Origin: Paenibacillus sp. PL91
GTDB lineage: Bacteria > Bacillota > Bacilli > Paenibacillales > Paenibacillaceae
NCBI RefSeq assembly: GCF_012935325.2
Contig: NZ_JABBYG020000006.1
Location: 1 to 64,000 of the forward strand
Reading direction: 5' to 3'
Length of the DNA stretch: 64,000 bases
Part shown: in pieces, positions 17,240-25,648 of the stretch
Numbering within the stretch: position 1 is the first letter of the stretch
Layout of the letters: every line of letters begins with the position of its first letter
The notes under the pieces: generated by a model
Databases searched by the model: none
What the model was told of the DNA's origin: nothing
Seen by the model: the letters and a program-made list of their open reading frames with translations, nothing else
Made by a program: the position numbers and the translations under genes

Positions 17240-17692
17240 ATGCCAAAAGTACTTGTCGTATATGCGAGCATGACAGGGAATACGGAAGAAATGGCTGAGG
17301 CTATTGCTGAGGGAGCAAAGGAAGCGGGCGCGGAGGTTGTATCTAAGGAAGCATTCGATGCAAGCGCTGAGGAGCTTAACGATTATGATGGCATCATCAT
17401 TGGCGCGTACACATGGGGGGACGGCGAGCTGCCGGATGAGTTTCTTGATTTCTATGAAGCGTTGGAAACCCTTGATTTAAGCGGCAAGAAAGCGGCTGTA
17501 TTTGGATCGGGAGACACCTCCTATCCGATTTATTGCGGCGCGGTCGATACGATTGAAGCGAAGCTGAAGGAGCTTGGCGCAGAGATCGCCGGCGAATGCA
17601 TCAAGTTTGAATATAATCCATCGGAAGAAGAGAAAGAGCAGGGCAGAAGCTTAGGCCGTCAAATAGCAGGCCTTGCAGCGGTTGCCGGATAA
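17240..17692 (+). CDS. Flavodoxin
   Basis: 150 residues, typical short-chain length. The FMN-phosphate loop is SMTGNTEEMA at residues ~10-19; the isoalloxazine loops are YTWGDGELPDE and GSGDTSYPIYCGAVD. It replaces ferredoxin as a low-potential electron carrier when iron is scarce, matching the Fur boxes at the head of this unit. AGCGGAGGAATC precedes the ATG. Confidence 0.95.
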   Translation: MPKVLVVYASMTGNTEEMAEAIAEGAKEAGAEVVSKEAFDASAEELNDYDGIIIGAYTWGDGELPDEFLDFYEALETLDLSGKKAAVFGSGDTSYPIYCGAVDTIEAKLKELGAEIAGECIKFEYNPSEEEKEQGRSLGRQIAGLAAVAG

Positions 17693-17717
17693 TTCAGCGT
17701 GAAGGGCGGCCTATGTG

Positions 17718-18431
17718 ATGATGGAGCAACTGCCAACGGTATTAAGAATTGAAGATTATAAGCTGGAAGAGCTGCTGCGCTGCCCTGAAAGATTCGCAAA
17801 AAGGAAATCGGGTATGCGGGAAAACGACGTAAACTGGCGGCAAATGGTCCAGTTCGCGGCAAGTCACAGCGTGAATGACTTTTATAGGCTTCCTGAAGAA
17901 GCGCGTACACAGGCCGCGATAGAGGCTGCGGTGGAGCGCTGGTGGACGAACCGAAATTATAAATTCCATTCGGATGAGCATTTTTTGCAAATGAAGCAAA
18001 TGGTTAAAGCGCATTTGACGGCCTTTCTGCTTGGCGGCTCATGTCCAAGCATGCCGATTATATTTTATGAGCAGCTGACTGCCTATGTGGATGAGCTGGA
18101 TTTGGAGCTATCGCAAATTTTTCATTTGGTTTCCGTCGACATCGAAGGCGCTGCTGACGATTACATCGTGCAGAAGCTTGCCATAGATACCGATCAGGAT
18201 TCCCTCGATTTATTATTTCATATGACGTCGGTATTTTGCATGAGCGCCTTCGGGAAGCTTCCGATTCGGATTGAGGTTTTGTCGCTGCTGAATGGCAAGC
18301 GCACGGTGTTTGTGCCAGACGAAGCATCGCTGGAGCGGTCGTATGATTATATGTATTTGATCAAAAGCTTGCTGCCAGACGTGGATGTATTCAAGGTTAA
18401 TCCAGGCCGATCGGTACAGCTAGTCATGTAA
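17718..18431 (+). CDS. Conserved protein with degenerate PD-(D/E)XK-like pattern
   Basis: About 237 residues; start set at ATG 17718 (GAAGGGCGG 8 bases upstream; GTG 17715 is also in frame). The N-terminus LEELLRCPERFAKRKSG and NWRQMVQFAASHSVNDFYRLP resembles the entry segment of Cas4/AddB-type PD-(D/E)XK nucleases, and ALxxxDYMYLIKSLLP the closing helix. The expected D..DxK catalytic strand is not visible, so it is probably inactive or misassigned. It follows flavodoxin by 25 bases and may share its transcript. Confidence 0.6.
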   Translation: MMEQLPTVLRIEDYKLEELLRCPERFAKRKSGMRENDVNWRQMVQFAASHSVNDFYRLPEEARTQAAIEAAVERWWTNRNYKFHSDEHFLQMKQMVKAHLTAFLLGGSCPSMPIIFYEQLTAYVDELDLELSQIFHLVSVDIEGAADDYIVQKLAIDTDQDSLDLLFHMTSVFCMSAFGKLPIRIEVLSLLNGKRTVFVPDEASLERSYDYMYLIKSLLPDVDVFKVNPGRSVQLVM

Positions 18432-18461
18432 AGTGGAAAAACAATAGGATAGTTACAGCTA

Positions 18462-18510
18462 AGCTCTCAGTCATTTTCCTGACGCGAAAATGAGGGGGCT
18501 TTGTTTTGTT
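18462..18510 (+). terminator. Terminator at the end of the flavodoxin unit
   Basis: CATTTTC (18472-18478) pairs with GAAAATG (18486-18492), with outer AGC/GCT arms, then TTTGTTTTGTTG. Confidence 0.75.
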
Positions 18511-18593
18511 GTAGACAAATGAAACGGTTTTCAAGTAAGATGGGCATTAGTCATTTTTTGCATATTTACACATGGGAGCTGAATAAGAGTTTT

Positions 18594-18649
18594 GTTTTGC
18601 TATGCAAAACTAAGCATATGCTTACGAAGTAAGTTTTGCTCTGCAAAAC
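18594..18649 (+). repeat. Pair of GTTTTGC-GCAAAAC hairpins in the leader of the AraC gene
   Basis: Hairpins at 18594-18610 and 18633-18649, each GTTTTGC, 3-base loop, GCAAAAC, about 39 bases apart and separated by TTACGAAGTAA. The second ends 5 bases before the ribosome site. The same element, with the TTACGAAG box, recurs before the methionine aminopeptidase gene. Confidence 0.75.
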
Positions 18650-18668
18650 TTTAGAAGGAGAGATTAGG

Positions 18669-19520
18669 TTGTCAGAGGAATTATTGCTAACTTTTCGGTC
18701 ACCGCCTTTGCCGTTTTTCATAGAATCAAACCGAATAACCTATCGCGCTGGCGAGGAGCATCCTAATCGTACAAACCTAGGCGTGTTTGATTTATTGTTC
18801 GTCAATCAGGGAGCGCTGCATGTAGCAGAGGATAATCACCGCTGGACGCTTGGGCCGGGCGATGTGCTCATTCTAAGGCCGGACCGCTGGCATTATTCCA
18901 CTCGTCCGTGCGAGGAGGATACCGTGTTTGATTGGATTCATTTTCAGACGGTGGGCGCTTGGGAGGAAACGGTAGGCAACCAAAGCGGCTCGCTGAGAGG
19001 CGACTACTATACGTACGCGATTCGGCTGCCGAAAAAAATGAAGCTTACCTATCCGGATGAAGCGAGGCTTATTTTCTCGCAGCTGCATGAAGCAGCAAAG
19101 AGCTCGTCGCATGGCGCGTTCTGGGATCGTCAGCAGCGATTTTTGCATTTGCTGCAAATGCTGGATGAGGGCTGGCGCTCGGATGCGGCTAAGGCCGCGG
19201 TATCGGTTGCGGAGCGGGCGGCTGCTTATTTGAAGCTGAATTACCGCAGCCCAATCAGCAACACGATGCTAAGCGATGTGCTGCAGCTGCATACCAACTA
19301 TATTACACGCTGCATGACAGAGGTATTTGATTGCACGCCGCAGCAATATTTGCTGTATTACAGGCTCGATCAGGCTAAGCTGCTGCTTATCAAGACGGAC
19401 TGGACGATTGCGCGGGTTGCGGAGGAAACCGGCTTCCGGCAAACGCCGCATTTCTCTAGGCTGTTCGCCTCGCACACAGGCATGCCTCCGCTAAAATTCC
19501 GAAAACGTTTTACGATGTAG
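18669..19520 (+). CDS. AraC-family transcriptional regulator
   Basis: About 283 residues from TTG 18669, with AAGGAGA 7 bases upstream; the frame extends a further 11 codons through the leader hairpin but lacks a ribosome site there. N-terminal cupin-like ligand domain (LLFVNQGALHVAEDNHRWTLGPGDVLILRPDRWH). Two C-terminal helix-turn-helix motifs (~185-283), ending FRQTPHFSRLFASHTGMPPLKFRKRF. Such proteins sense a small ligand, often a sugar. No obvious target is adjacent. Confidence 0.88.
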   Translation: MSEELLLTFRSPPLPFFIESNRITYRAGEEHPNRTNLGVFDLLFVNQGALHVAEDNHRWTLGPGDVLILRPDRWHYSTRPCEEDTVFDWIHFQTVGAWEETVGNQSGSLRGDYYTYAIRLPKKMKLTYPDEARLIFSQLHEAAKSSSHGAFWDRQQRFLHLLQMLDEGWRSDAAKAAVSVAERAAAYLKLNYRSPISNTMLSDVLQLHTNYITRCMTEVFDCTPQQYLLYYRLDQAKLLLIKTDWTIARVAEETGFRQTPHFSRLFASHTGMPPLKFRKRFTM

Positions 19521-19694
19521 GTGTGTTTAGGAATATCACTGCTGTATGAGAATGCTCGGGTGCAGTGGGTATGGGAATAGAAAACGAGCGTCAGCTGCCG
19601 CTGTTGCCGACCCGATCATTTTGACCAGAAGCGTTGCATAATTTTCGACCCTTTAACAAAAACTGGATTCAACAACGTGAAAAGGGTGGTCGCG

Positions 19695-20366
19695 ATGATT
19701 GAACGGTTTTCGTTAACGGCAGAATTAGGCGATATGGTGGAGATGTTTCAGGTAGGCAAGGTGATACGGGGGCATACGAACCGGTTCAATGTGGCGCCGA
19801 CTCAGACGGTGTCTATCGTAATGAATGATCGTTTTGATCAAAGAACGATGCAGGAGTCGAGATGGGGGCTGTTCCCTTTTTGGGCGAAGGATGCGATCAA
19901 TGCGGATCATATGACGCTATCAGAGAAGCCCTTTCTGGAGCGCATGCTGCGGAGACAAAGATGCGTGCTGCCGTGCAGCGGTTTTTTTGGGCAAAAGCAG
20001 TTCGGGAAAGAGCGTGACCCGCGGGCGATGCACATCGTCGTTCCGAGCCAGAAGCTGTTTGGCATCGCAGGCATCTATGACTGCTGGAAAAATGTGAGCG
20101 GCAAAGAAGTGCGTGCCTTCACGATGATTACCGCCGCTTCAACAGGTGCGATGTCCGTGTGGCAGCCTCGCGTTCCGGTTATTTTGGACGAGGAGGGCAT
20201 CGAGGACTGGCTCAATCCGCGCATTACGGAATTTAGCGGCTTGCGCAAGCATCTGGAAGCGATGGATTCCTACCTCATGCGTGCCTACCCTGTAACCAAT
20301 GCGGTGCATGATGATTTGTACGAGTCGCCGGATTGCATCCGCGAGATCCGTCCGGATTTCGCCTAA
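19695..20366 (+). CDS. SRAP (YedK/HMCES) family protein lacking the catalytic residues
   Basis: 223 residues from ATG 19695 (AGGGTGG 5 bases upstream). The fold signatures are present: RFSLTAEL, RFNVAPTQTVSIV, SRWGLFPFWAKD, RRQRCVLPCSGFF, PRVPVIL. Active SRAP proteins begin MCGRF and link abasic DNA to Cys2, with a Glu in FYEW and a His before RMPVIL. Here the start reads MIERF, FYEW is replaced by FFGQK and the His is absent. The MIERF start has the best ribosome site, so the missing Cys is not a start-site error. Probably non-catalytic; perhaps it still binds DNA. Confidence 0.85.
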   Translation: MIERFSLTAELGDMVEMFQVGKVIRGHTNRFNVAPTQTVSIVMNDRFDQRTMQESRWGLFPFWAKDAINADHMTLSEKPFLERMLRRQRCVLPCSGFFGQKQFGKERDPRAMHIVVPSQKLFGIAGIYDCWKNVSGKEVRAFTMITAASTGAMSVWQPRVPVILDEEGIEDWLNPRITEFSGLRKHLEAMDSYLMRAYPVTNAVHDDLYESPDCIREIRPDFA

Positions 20367-20467
20367 GCGCGAGGCCGTAACAATATAAGGCGTTATTTCA
20401 ATTGGCGAGCTTCTTATGAGGTTGAGCCGATTGAGATAATGCCTTTTTTTTGTTCGAAAAAGGGAAT

Positions 20468-20505
20468 GCCCCTGCCGGGCGCTGATGGTCAGCGGCAGCA
20501 GGGGC
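20468..20505. terminator. Hairpin between SRAP and etfA (possible terminator)
   Basis: GCCCCTGC (20468-20475) pairs with GCAGGGGC (20498-20505). The plus side lacks a good T-run. Confidence 0.4.
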
Positions 20506-20549
20506 GGGCGCGTTATGGATAGTATGGGAGAGGTTGGGCTGGTATAGAT

Positions 20550-20700
20550 TACTGAAAGGTGGCTAGGCGCGATTGGGGTGATGACAGTTTGCATGAAAGA
20601 TGCTAAGCGCGGCATAACAGATAATCAGATTACATGAAAAGAGGCTAGGCGCGGCACAACAGATAATCAGATTACATGAAAAGAGGCTAAGCGCGGGCGC
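20550..20700 (-). repeat. Tandem echo of the etfA 3' end (about 42-bp period, four copies)
   Basis: On the minus strand the etfA stop region (GCGCTTAGCCTCTTTTCATG, stop at 20687-20689) recurs with its TAG at 20645-20647, 20603-20605 and 20563-20565, spaced 42, 42 and 40 bases. The first two copies are nearly identical over the whole unit; the later ones diverge. Confidence 0.85.
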
Positions 20701-21679
20701 GTTCGAGCTCTGTCGTCAGAAGTGGCACGACCTCGAATAAATCACCTACGATGCCGTAATCCGCGACGCCGAATATCGGAGCGTCGGGGTCTTTGTTGAT
20801 GGCGACTATGACGCGCGATTGGCTCATGCCGGCCAGATGCTGAATGGCGCCGCTGATGCCGCATGCGATATAAAGCTGCGGGGTAACCACCTTGCCGGTT
20901 TGCCCGATTTGCAGCGCATAGTCGCAGTAGCCGGCATCGCAGGCGCCGCGCGAGGCGCCGACAGCACCGCCGAGCGCGGCGGCCATCGCTTGCAGCGGCT
21001 CGAAGCCTGCTGCACTGCGCACGCCTCGACCGCCGGATACGACGATGTCGGCTTCGGCGAGATCCAGCTGGCCGCCGGTGCGGCGCACAAGGCTGCGCAC
21101 GGCGGTGTAGAGCGGAGGCACCGTGAACGGCAGAGCCTGGGCGGTGCCAGTAATATCGGCGGCGTCCAGGGTTTCCGCCGCCGGCAAATTATTCGGGCGC
21201 ACCGTGATGACCCACGGATAGCCCGGCACGAAGCTGCGCCGCTCGAACGCCTTGCCGGCGTAGAGCGGGCGAATGAATAAGGCGTCATCGCCATCGTCAG
21301 ATGCTTCGATGGCGATGACGTCAGCGATGTGGCCGGCGCCATGGGCCGCGGCCACGCGGGGCGCGAGCTCGCGCCCCATAGCGGTGTGGCCGAGCAACAG
21401 CGCGTCCGGCTGCACCGCAGCCATGGCTGCGCCAAGGGCGGCGATGTACGCCTCGGGCGCGAAGGCGCGGAGGGAAGGATCGTCGGCGATATGCACGACG
21501 TCCGCCCCCCGCGCGGTTAGCGCGGCGGCTTCTTCCGCCGCGCCGCCGGAGCAGGCAAGGACGGCATGGACAGCGCCGTCCTTGCCTGCAAGCCGCCGTG
21601 CTGCGCCGAGTGCTTCCAGCGCCACGCGGCGGAGTACGCCGTCCCGGCTTTCTGCAAATACGAGAATCGTTTTGGACAT
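20687..21679 (-). CDS. etfA: Electron transfer flavoprotein alpha subunit
   Basis: 330 residues from ATG 21679 (GAGGAG 9 bases upstream); a further-upstream ATG has no ribosome site. The C-terminal FAD domain shows VVSGGRGVRS, LQIGQTGKVV and ACGISGAIQHLAGM plus INKDPDAPIFGVADYGIVGDL. With EtfB it takes electrons from acyl-CoA dehydrogenase (FadE here) and passes them to a quinone reductase (probably FadF). It lies downstream of etfB on the same strand, but about 600 bp of repeat-filled DNA separates them. Confidence 0.95.
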   Translation of the reverse strand: MSKTILVFAESRDGVLRRVALEALGAARRLAGKDGAVHAVLACSGGAAEEAAALTARGADVVHIADDPSLRAFAPEAYIAALGAAMAAVQPDALLLGHTAMGRELAPRVAAAHGAGHIADVIAIEASDDGDDALFIRPLYAGKAFERRSFVPGYPWVITVRPNNLPAAETLDAADITGTAQALPFTVPPLYTAVRSLVRRTGGQLDLAEADIVVSGGRGVRSAAGFEPLQAMAAALGGAVGASRGACDAGYCDYALQIGQTGKVVTPQLYIACGISGAIQHLAGMSQSRVIVAINKDPDAPIFGVADYGIVGDLFEVVPLLTTELERARA

Positions 21680-21735
21680 AGGATGCTGCTCCTCTCCCAT
21701 AACTTTATTACTGAGAACGTGATGTGACTGCTATA

Positions 21736-21870
21736 AACTAACGGGTTACTTAAATGCTGCTAGGAGCGAACTGGGTTACTTCAGTTGCTAAAGCGAACGA
21801 ACTGATTACTTCAAATACGGCTACCAACTATTTGATTACTTCAATTGTTCCTACAACTAGTTCCTTCAAT
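21736..21870. repeat. Degenerate tandem repeat upstream of etfA
   Basis: About five diverged copies of a 28-35 bp unit with core ACTGNNTTACTTCAA, beginning near 21736 and ending near 21870. No open frame of note; it fills part of the etfB-etfA gap. Confidence 0.6.
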
Positions 21871-21931
21871 TACTCCTGCGTAGCGACTTACGCAGCCACG
21901 CATTCCCCCGCCTTTGTGTTCCGAACCAGCT

Positions 21932-22121
21932 CTACGCTGCGGTTTATGCAATAGAAACCTGACATCAGAGCCTCATTCACGGGCTACGTTGCACTTATGC
22001 AATAGAATGGTTCACTGAACTCTTCTAGAGCTTATCAATGGATGATTCTGTTGCACAAACTGCAGTGTAGAGGAGCAAACTCAGCTTCATATGCGATTCT
22101 GTTGCACAAACTGCAACGTAG
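21932..22121. repeat. Four copies of a 26-27 bp repeat, two in each orientation
   Basis: Consensus ATTCTRTTGCAYAAACTGCA then CGTAG. Minus-oriented copies at 21932-21959 and 21984-22010; plus-oriented copies at 22044-22070 and 22095-22121. The opposing pairs could fold into large cruciform or RNA stems. The stretch holds no gene. Confidence 0.75.
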
Positions 22122-22207
22122 CCATGCTAACTTACGCTTCTTCCATCATCACAATCAACTCCACCATCCACGCTGCCTATACAACGCGGCTTGCCCGAGG
22201 TTTAACC

Positions 22208-22304
22208 TCAAAGAAGCTTCACTTCCTCCCTAGCCCCCCACGCTGCAAACACAAACACAACGCAGCACAAATCTCCAGCCTCAAAGAAGCTTCGCTTCTT
22301 CCCT
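22208..22304 (-). repeat. 73-bp echo of the etfB 3' end
   Basis: The last codons of etfB (22281-22304, REEAKLL then TGA) recur 73 bases downstream at 22208-22231, where the same frame would read REEVKLL then TGA. Similarity continues beyond the stop in both copies (a TGCGTTGT..GCAGCGTGG segment). Confidence 0.75.
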
Positions 22305-23129
22305 CAACAACGAAACAAGCGCGCTCGCTTGCTCCGCCGGAGCACCGGGGATACGTTTGCCCGCTGCCCGTGGCGGCGGCGGGAGCAGCTTCGAGCGAGT
22401 GGTTCGCGGTGCAACGCTTTCAGCTGTGAGCGCGCCGCTGCCAGTCAGCTCGTCGAGCGTCACGATGCGAAGCGGCTTGCGCTTTGCCTTCATAATGCCC
22501 GGCAGCGACGGATACCGCGGCTCGTTTAAGCCTTGCTGCGCTGTAATGAGCGCCGGCAGCGGGATCGATACGGTTTCCGTATCGCCTTCGATATCGCGCT
22601 CGACTAAAGCGTACCGCGCGGCAGTTACCGATACAGGAGCGCTAAGCACTCCATCCGCTGGCAGTGTGCCTAGCTCACCCGCAGTAACAATGGTGACCTT
22701 AACAGCGGAGGTGGCATGCGGCAGGGAAAGCCGTTCAGCCACTTGAAGCGCCACGCTTCCGGCGCCGCTATCGACCGCGAATAAGCCCGCTAGCAGCAGA
22801 TCGGGAGCGAGCGGCTCAATGACGGCAGCCAGCGCAGCAGCGATGGGGGTGCCGTCATCAGGCAAGGCCGAGCTATCCAGCCGTATCGCTTCATCCGCTC
22901 CAATCGCCAGCGCAGTGCGGAGCGCCTCTTGCGACCGCTCGGGTCCGCAGGTAACGACGATCACCTCGCCGCCGTGCTGCTCGCGCTGGCGAAGCGCCTC
23001 CTCCAGCGCATACTCGTCGTAAGGATTAATGACAAATTTGGCTTCTCTTTCATCGACACCCGTCTCCGTTACGACGATTTTCTCCTCGGTATCGAACGTT
23101 TGCTTGAGAAGCACCACTATTTTCAGCAT
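22281..23129 (-). CDS. etfB: Electron transfer flavoprotein beta subunit
   Basis: 282 residues, slightly longer than usual because of a C-terminal extension. MLKIVVLLKQTFDTEEKI, INPYDEYALEEALR, VTCGPERSQEALRTALAIGADEAIRL and a central AMP-binding VDSGAGSVALQVAERL region mark EtfB. AGGGAGC precedes the ATG. It diverges from fadF, so the 23130-23361 gap holds both promoters. Confidence 0.95.
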   Translation of the reverse strand: MLKIVVLLKQTFDTEEKIVVTETGVDEREAKFVINPYDEYALEEALRQREQHGGEVIVVTCGPERSQEALRTALAIGADEAIRLDSSALPDDGTPIAAALAAVIEPLAPDLLLAGLFAVDSGAGSVALQVAERLSLPHATSAVKVTIVTAGELGTLPADGVLSAPVSVTAARYALVERDIEGDTETVSIPLPALITAQQGLNEPRYPSLPGIMKAKRKPLRIVTLDELTGSGALTAESVAPRTTRSKLLPPPPRAAGKRIPGAPAEQASALVSLLREEAKLL

Positions 23130-23279
23130 AGAAGCTCCCTCACTTATTTCGATATTTGGTTAACACGTCCATCATTGCTACGATATGTCGATTGGCAAAT
23201 GAATAGACCGTACGCATTCGCCTTGCGAGCGGCATGTTCAAAGCAAAAAGCTCATATACATGGAGCACCGCGGCTATTT

Positions 23280-23293
23280 TGAAAGCGTTCTAA
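23280..23293 (+). promoter_or_regulatory. Candidate cre (CcpA) site upstream of the fad operon
   Basis: TGAAAGCGTTCTAA resembles the cre consensus with about two mismatches, 69 bases before fadF. CcpA control of beta-oxidation genes is known in B. subtilis. I found no convincing FadR-type palindrome in this gap. Confidence 0.4.
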
Positions 23294-23361
23294 AGCTTGT
23301 CCGACTACTTCGCGCATTGGTGCTTGTTCCATGAGCCGGCATATAAGAGGGGGCGAGGCAT

Positions 23362-25605
23362 ATGCCAACGTTATTGGCATTAAAGCAGGTCGATCACTGG
23401 CTGGTCTGGGGAAAATGGACATTGTTTGCGGCGGTCGTGCTCATTGCTGTTTCTATGTTCGTGCTTGTTGTGCAGAGGCGCGTTTTGTACATGAGGCTAG
23501 GGGTGCCGACGGTGTTTAAGCGGTATCAACGCGAGCCGAAAAGCAGCAAAACCAGCTTCAGCGGCCAAGTGCTCGGCCATCGCAAGCTGCTGAACGATGT
23601 ACGAAGCGGAATCATGCATTTGGTTTATTTTTACGGCTTTATTGTGCTTCAGTTTGGCGCGCTGGACTTGATTTGGAAAGGGCTGAACGAAGGTGTGCCG
23701 CTCCCGCTGCCCTACTATAACGGGTTCTCGCTGACGCAGGAGATGACGGTAACGCTTGTGTTTGCGGCTGTTCTTTATGGCGCATTTCGTCGTTACGGGG
23801 AAAGGCTGCCTCGGTTAAAAAGGGGCTGGAAGCCGTCGCTTGTCATGTGGTTTATCGGCTCCTTGATGCTCACGATTCTTTTCTCTTTAGCCTTCGAACG
23901 TCTGGCTTCGGTGAGCGGGTCAAAAGCTTCTATCGTAGAAGCTAGCTATGCCCCGGTAAGCAATCAGCTGGCTATGCTGCTCGAGGGCATGGGCGTACAG
24001 CCGCAAAGCGCGGCAGCCCATGCGGGATTTGAACTGTTTTGGTGGCTGCATCTGATTGTGCTGCTGGGCTTCCTCGTTTATGTGCCGCAGTCGAAGCATT
24101 TTCATTTGCTGACTGCTCCGGTCAATCTGTGGTTCCGGCGCAGCACGCCGCCCGGCCGCCTTACGCCGCTGAATTTGGAGGACGAGGAGGCAGAGTCCTT
24201 CGGCGCGGGGAAGGTAGAGCATTTTACGCAAAAGCAGATGCTTGATTTGTATGCCTGCGTTGAGTGTGGACGCTGCACCAACGTTTGCCCGGCTGCGAGT
24301 ACCGGGAAACTGCTGTCTCCGATGCATCTGATCGTAAAGCTAAGGGATCATTTGACCGAAAAAGGAGCCGCCATTACGTCGAAATCGCCGTGGCTTCCTG
24401 CGAGCATATGGCAGTCCAAAACAAATGCCCCTTACGCCCATGTGATGGGAGCAGTTCTTCCTGCATGGGAGACAGAATCCGAGGGAGCGACAAATATCGA
24501 ACCGACGATGGCGGCGCAGGGAGGTGCATGGAGCGTGAGGGATGGCGCAAAGCCGGAGGAGGTGGAGCTGATCGGAGAGGTGCTGACCGAGGAGGAGCTT
24601 TGGGCATGCACGACATGCCGCAATTGCGAGGAGCAGTGTCCAGTCGGCAATGAGCATGTCGACAAAATCATCGATATGCGCCGTTATCTGGTATTGATGG
24701 AAGGCAGGCTGCCATCCGACGGGCAGAGAGCGCTTCAGAACATCGAGCGCCAGAGCAATCCGTGGGGCCTGCCGCGCGCCGAGCGGGCAGCTTGGATTGC
24801 CGATTGCGAGAGCCGCACCGGCATAAGGGTCGTAACGATGCAGGAGCTGAAGCAGCAGGGCAAAAAGGCAGACATTTTGCTATGGGCGGGCTCAATGGGG
24901 GCCTACGATATGCGGAGCCGCCGCGTTTTGTACGATTTGGTCCGGCTGCTTGACCAAGCGGGAGTCAGCTTCGCGACACTTGGCCTTGAGGAGAAAAGCT
25001 CGGGCGATACGGCAAGGCGGATCGGCAATGAGCTGCTTTTTCAAGAGCTGTGCCGCGAGAACATAGAGACGCTCAGCAAGTATGACGTCAAGCAAATCGT
25101 GACCGCTTGCCCGCATACCTACAACACGTTCAAAAATGAATATCCCGATTTTGGCCTCTGCCCAGACATCGTCGTGGAGCATCATACCGAGCTGCTTGCG
25201 CGTTTGCTTGCGGAGGGCTCGCTGCAGCCGGTGCATACGATTGACGAGCGCGTGACGGTACATGATTCCTGCTATCTCGGTCGCTACAACGACACCTACG
25301 AGGCGCCGCGCAGCCTGCTTAGAGCCATTCCGGGAGTGACGATCGAGGAGATGGAGCGCTCTCGCTCCAACGGGATGTGCTGCGGCGCGGGCGGCGGATT
25401 AATGTGGATGGAGGAGCATTCGGGCACGCGGGTCAACCTTGCGAGAACCGCGCAAGCATTGGAGGTGAAGCCGACTGTCATCAGCTCTGCTTGCCCGTAT
25501 TGTCTCACGATGATGGAGGATGGCCTGAAGGCGTTGTCTGCGGATGAGAAAGTGATCGCACGCGATGTGGCGGAGCTGCTTGCCGAGAGTGTTTTTGGCG
25601 AGTAA
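23362..25605 (+). CDS. fadF: FadF-like Fe-S oxidoreductase (ETF to quinone electron transfer)
   Basis: 747 residues. The N-terminus has about six membrane helices of the respiratory nitrate-reductase gamma type (residues ~10-255). Two 4Fe-4S motifs follow (CVECGRCTNVCP and CTTCRNCEEQCP), then two CCG domains (the second showing HDSCYLGRYND and MCCGAGGG). This is the architecture of B. subtilis FadF/YwjF and HdrD-type proteins, which probably oxidise reduced ETF and feed menaquinone. It is first in the plus-strand fad operon and adjacent to divergent etfBA. Confidence 0.9.
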   Translation: MPTLLALKQVDHWLVWGKWTLFAAVVLIAVSMFVLVVQRRVLYMRLGVPTVFKRYQREPKSSKTSFSGQVLGHRKLLNDVRSGIMHLVYFYGFIVLQFGALDLIWKGLNEGVPLPLPYYNGFSLTQEMTVTLVFAAVLYGAFRRYGERLPRLKRGWKPSLVMWFIGSLMLTILFSLAFERLASVSGSKASIVEASYAPVSNQLAMLLEGMGVQPQSAAAHAGFELFWWLHLIVLLGFLVYVPQSKHFHLLTAPVNLWFRRSTPPGRLTPLNLEDEEAESFGAGKVEHFTQKQMLDLYACVECGRCTNVCPAASTGKLLSPMHLIVKLRDHLTEKGAAITSKSPWLPASIWQSKTNAPYAHVMGAVLPAWETESEGATNIEPTMAAQGGAWSVRDGAKPEEVELIGEVLTEEELWACTTCRNCEEQCPVGNEHVDKIIDMRRYLVLMEGRLPSDGQRALQNIERQSNPWGLPRAERAAWIADCESRTGIRVVTMQELKQQGKKADILLWAGSMGAYDMRSRRVLYDLVRLLDQAGVSFATLGLEEKSSGDTARRIGNELLFQELCRENIETLSKYDVKQIVTACPHTYNTFKNEYPDFGLCPDIVVEHHTELLARLLAEGSLQPVHTIDERVTVHDSCYLGRYNDTYEAPRSLLRAIPGVTIEEMERSRSNGMCCGAGGGLMWMEEHSGTRVNLARTAQALEVKPTVISSACPYCLTMMEDGLKALSADEKVIARDVAELLAESVFGE

Positions 25606-25648
25606 ATAAGTTGCAACTTGGAATGTAAGAAAAAGAAGGAGGCTGCCT

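Noticed and set aside
23195-23216. TGAAT..ATTC inverted pair in the etfB-fadF gap as a FadR site
   Set aside because: Arm spacing does not fit the Bacillus FadR palindrome and the inner bases do not match.
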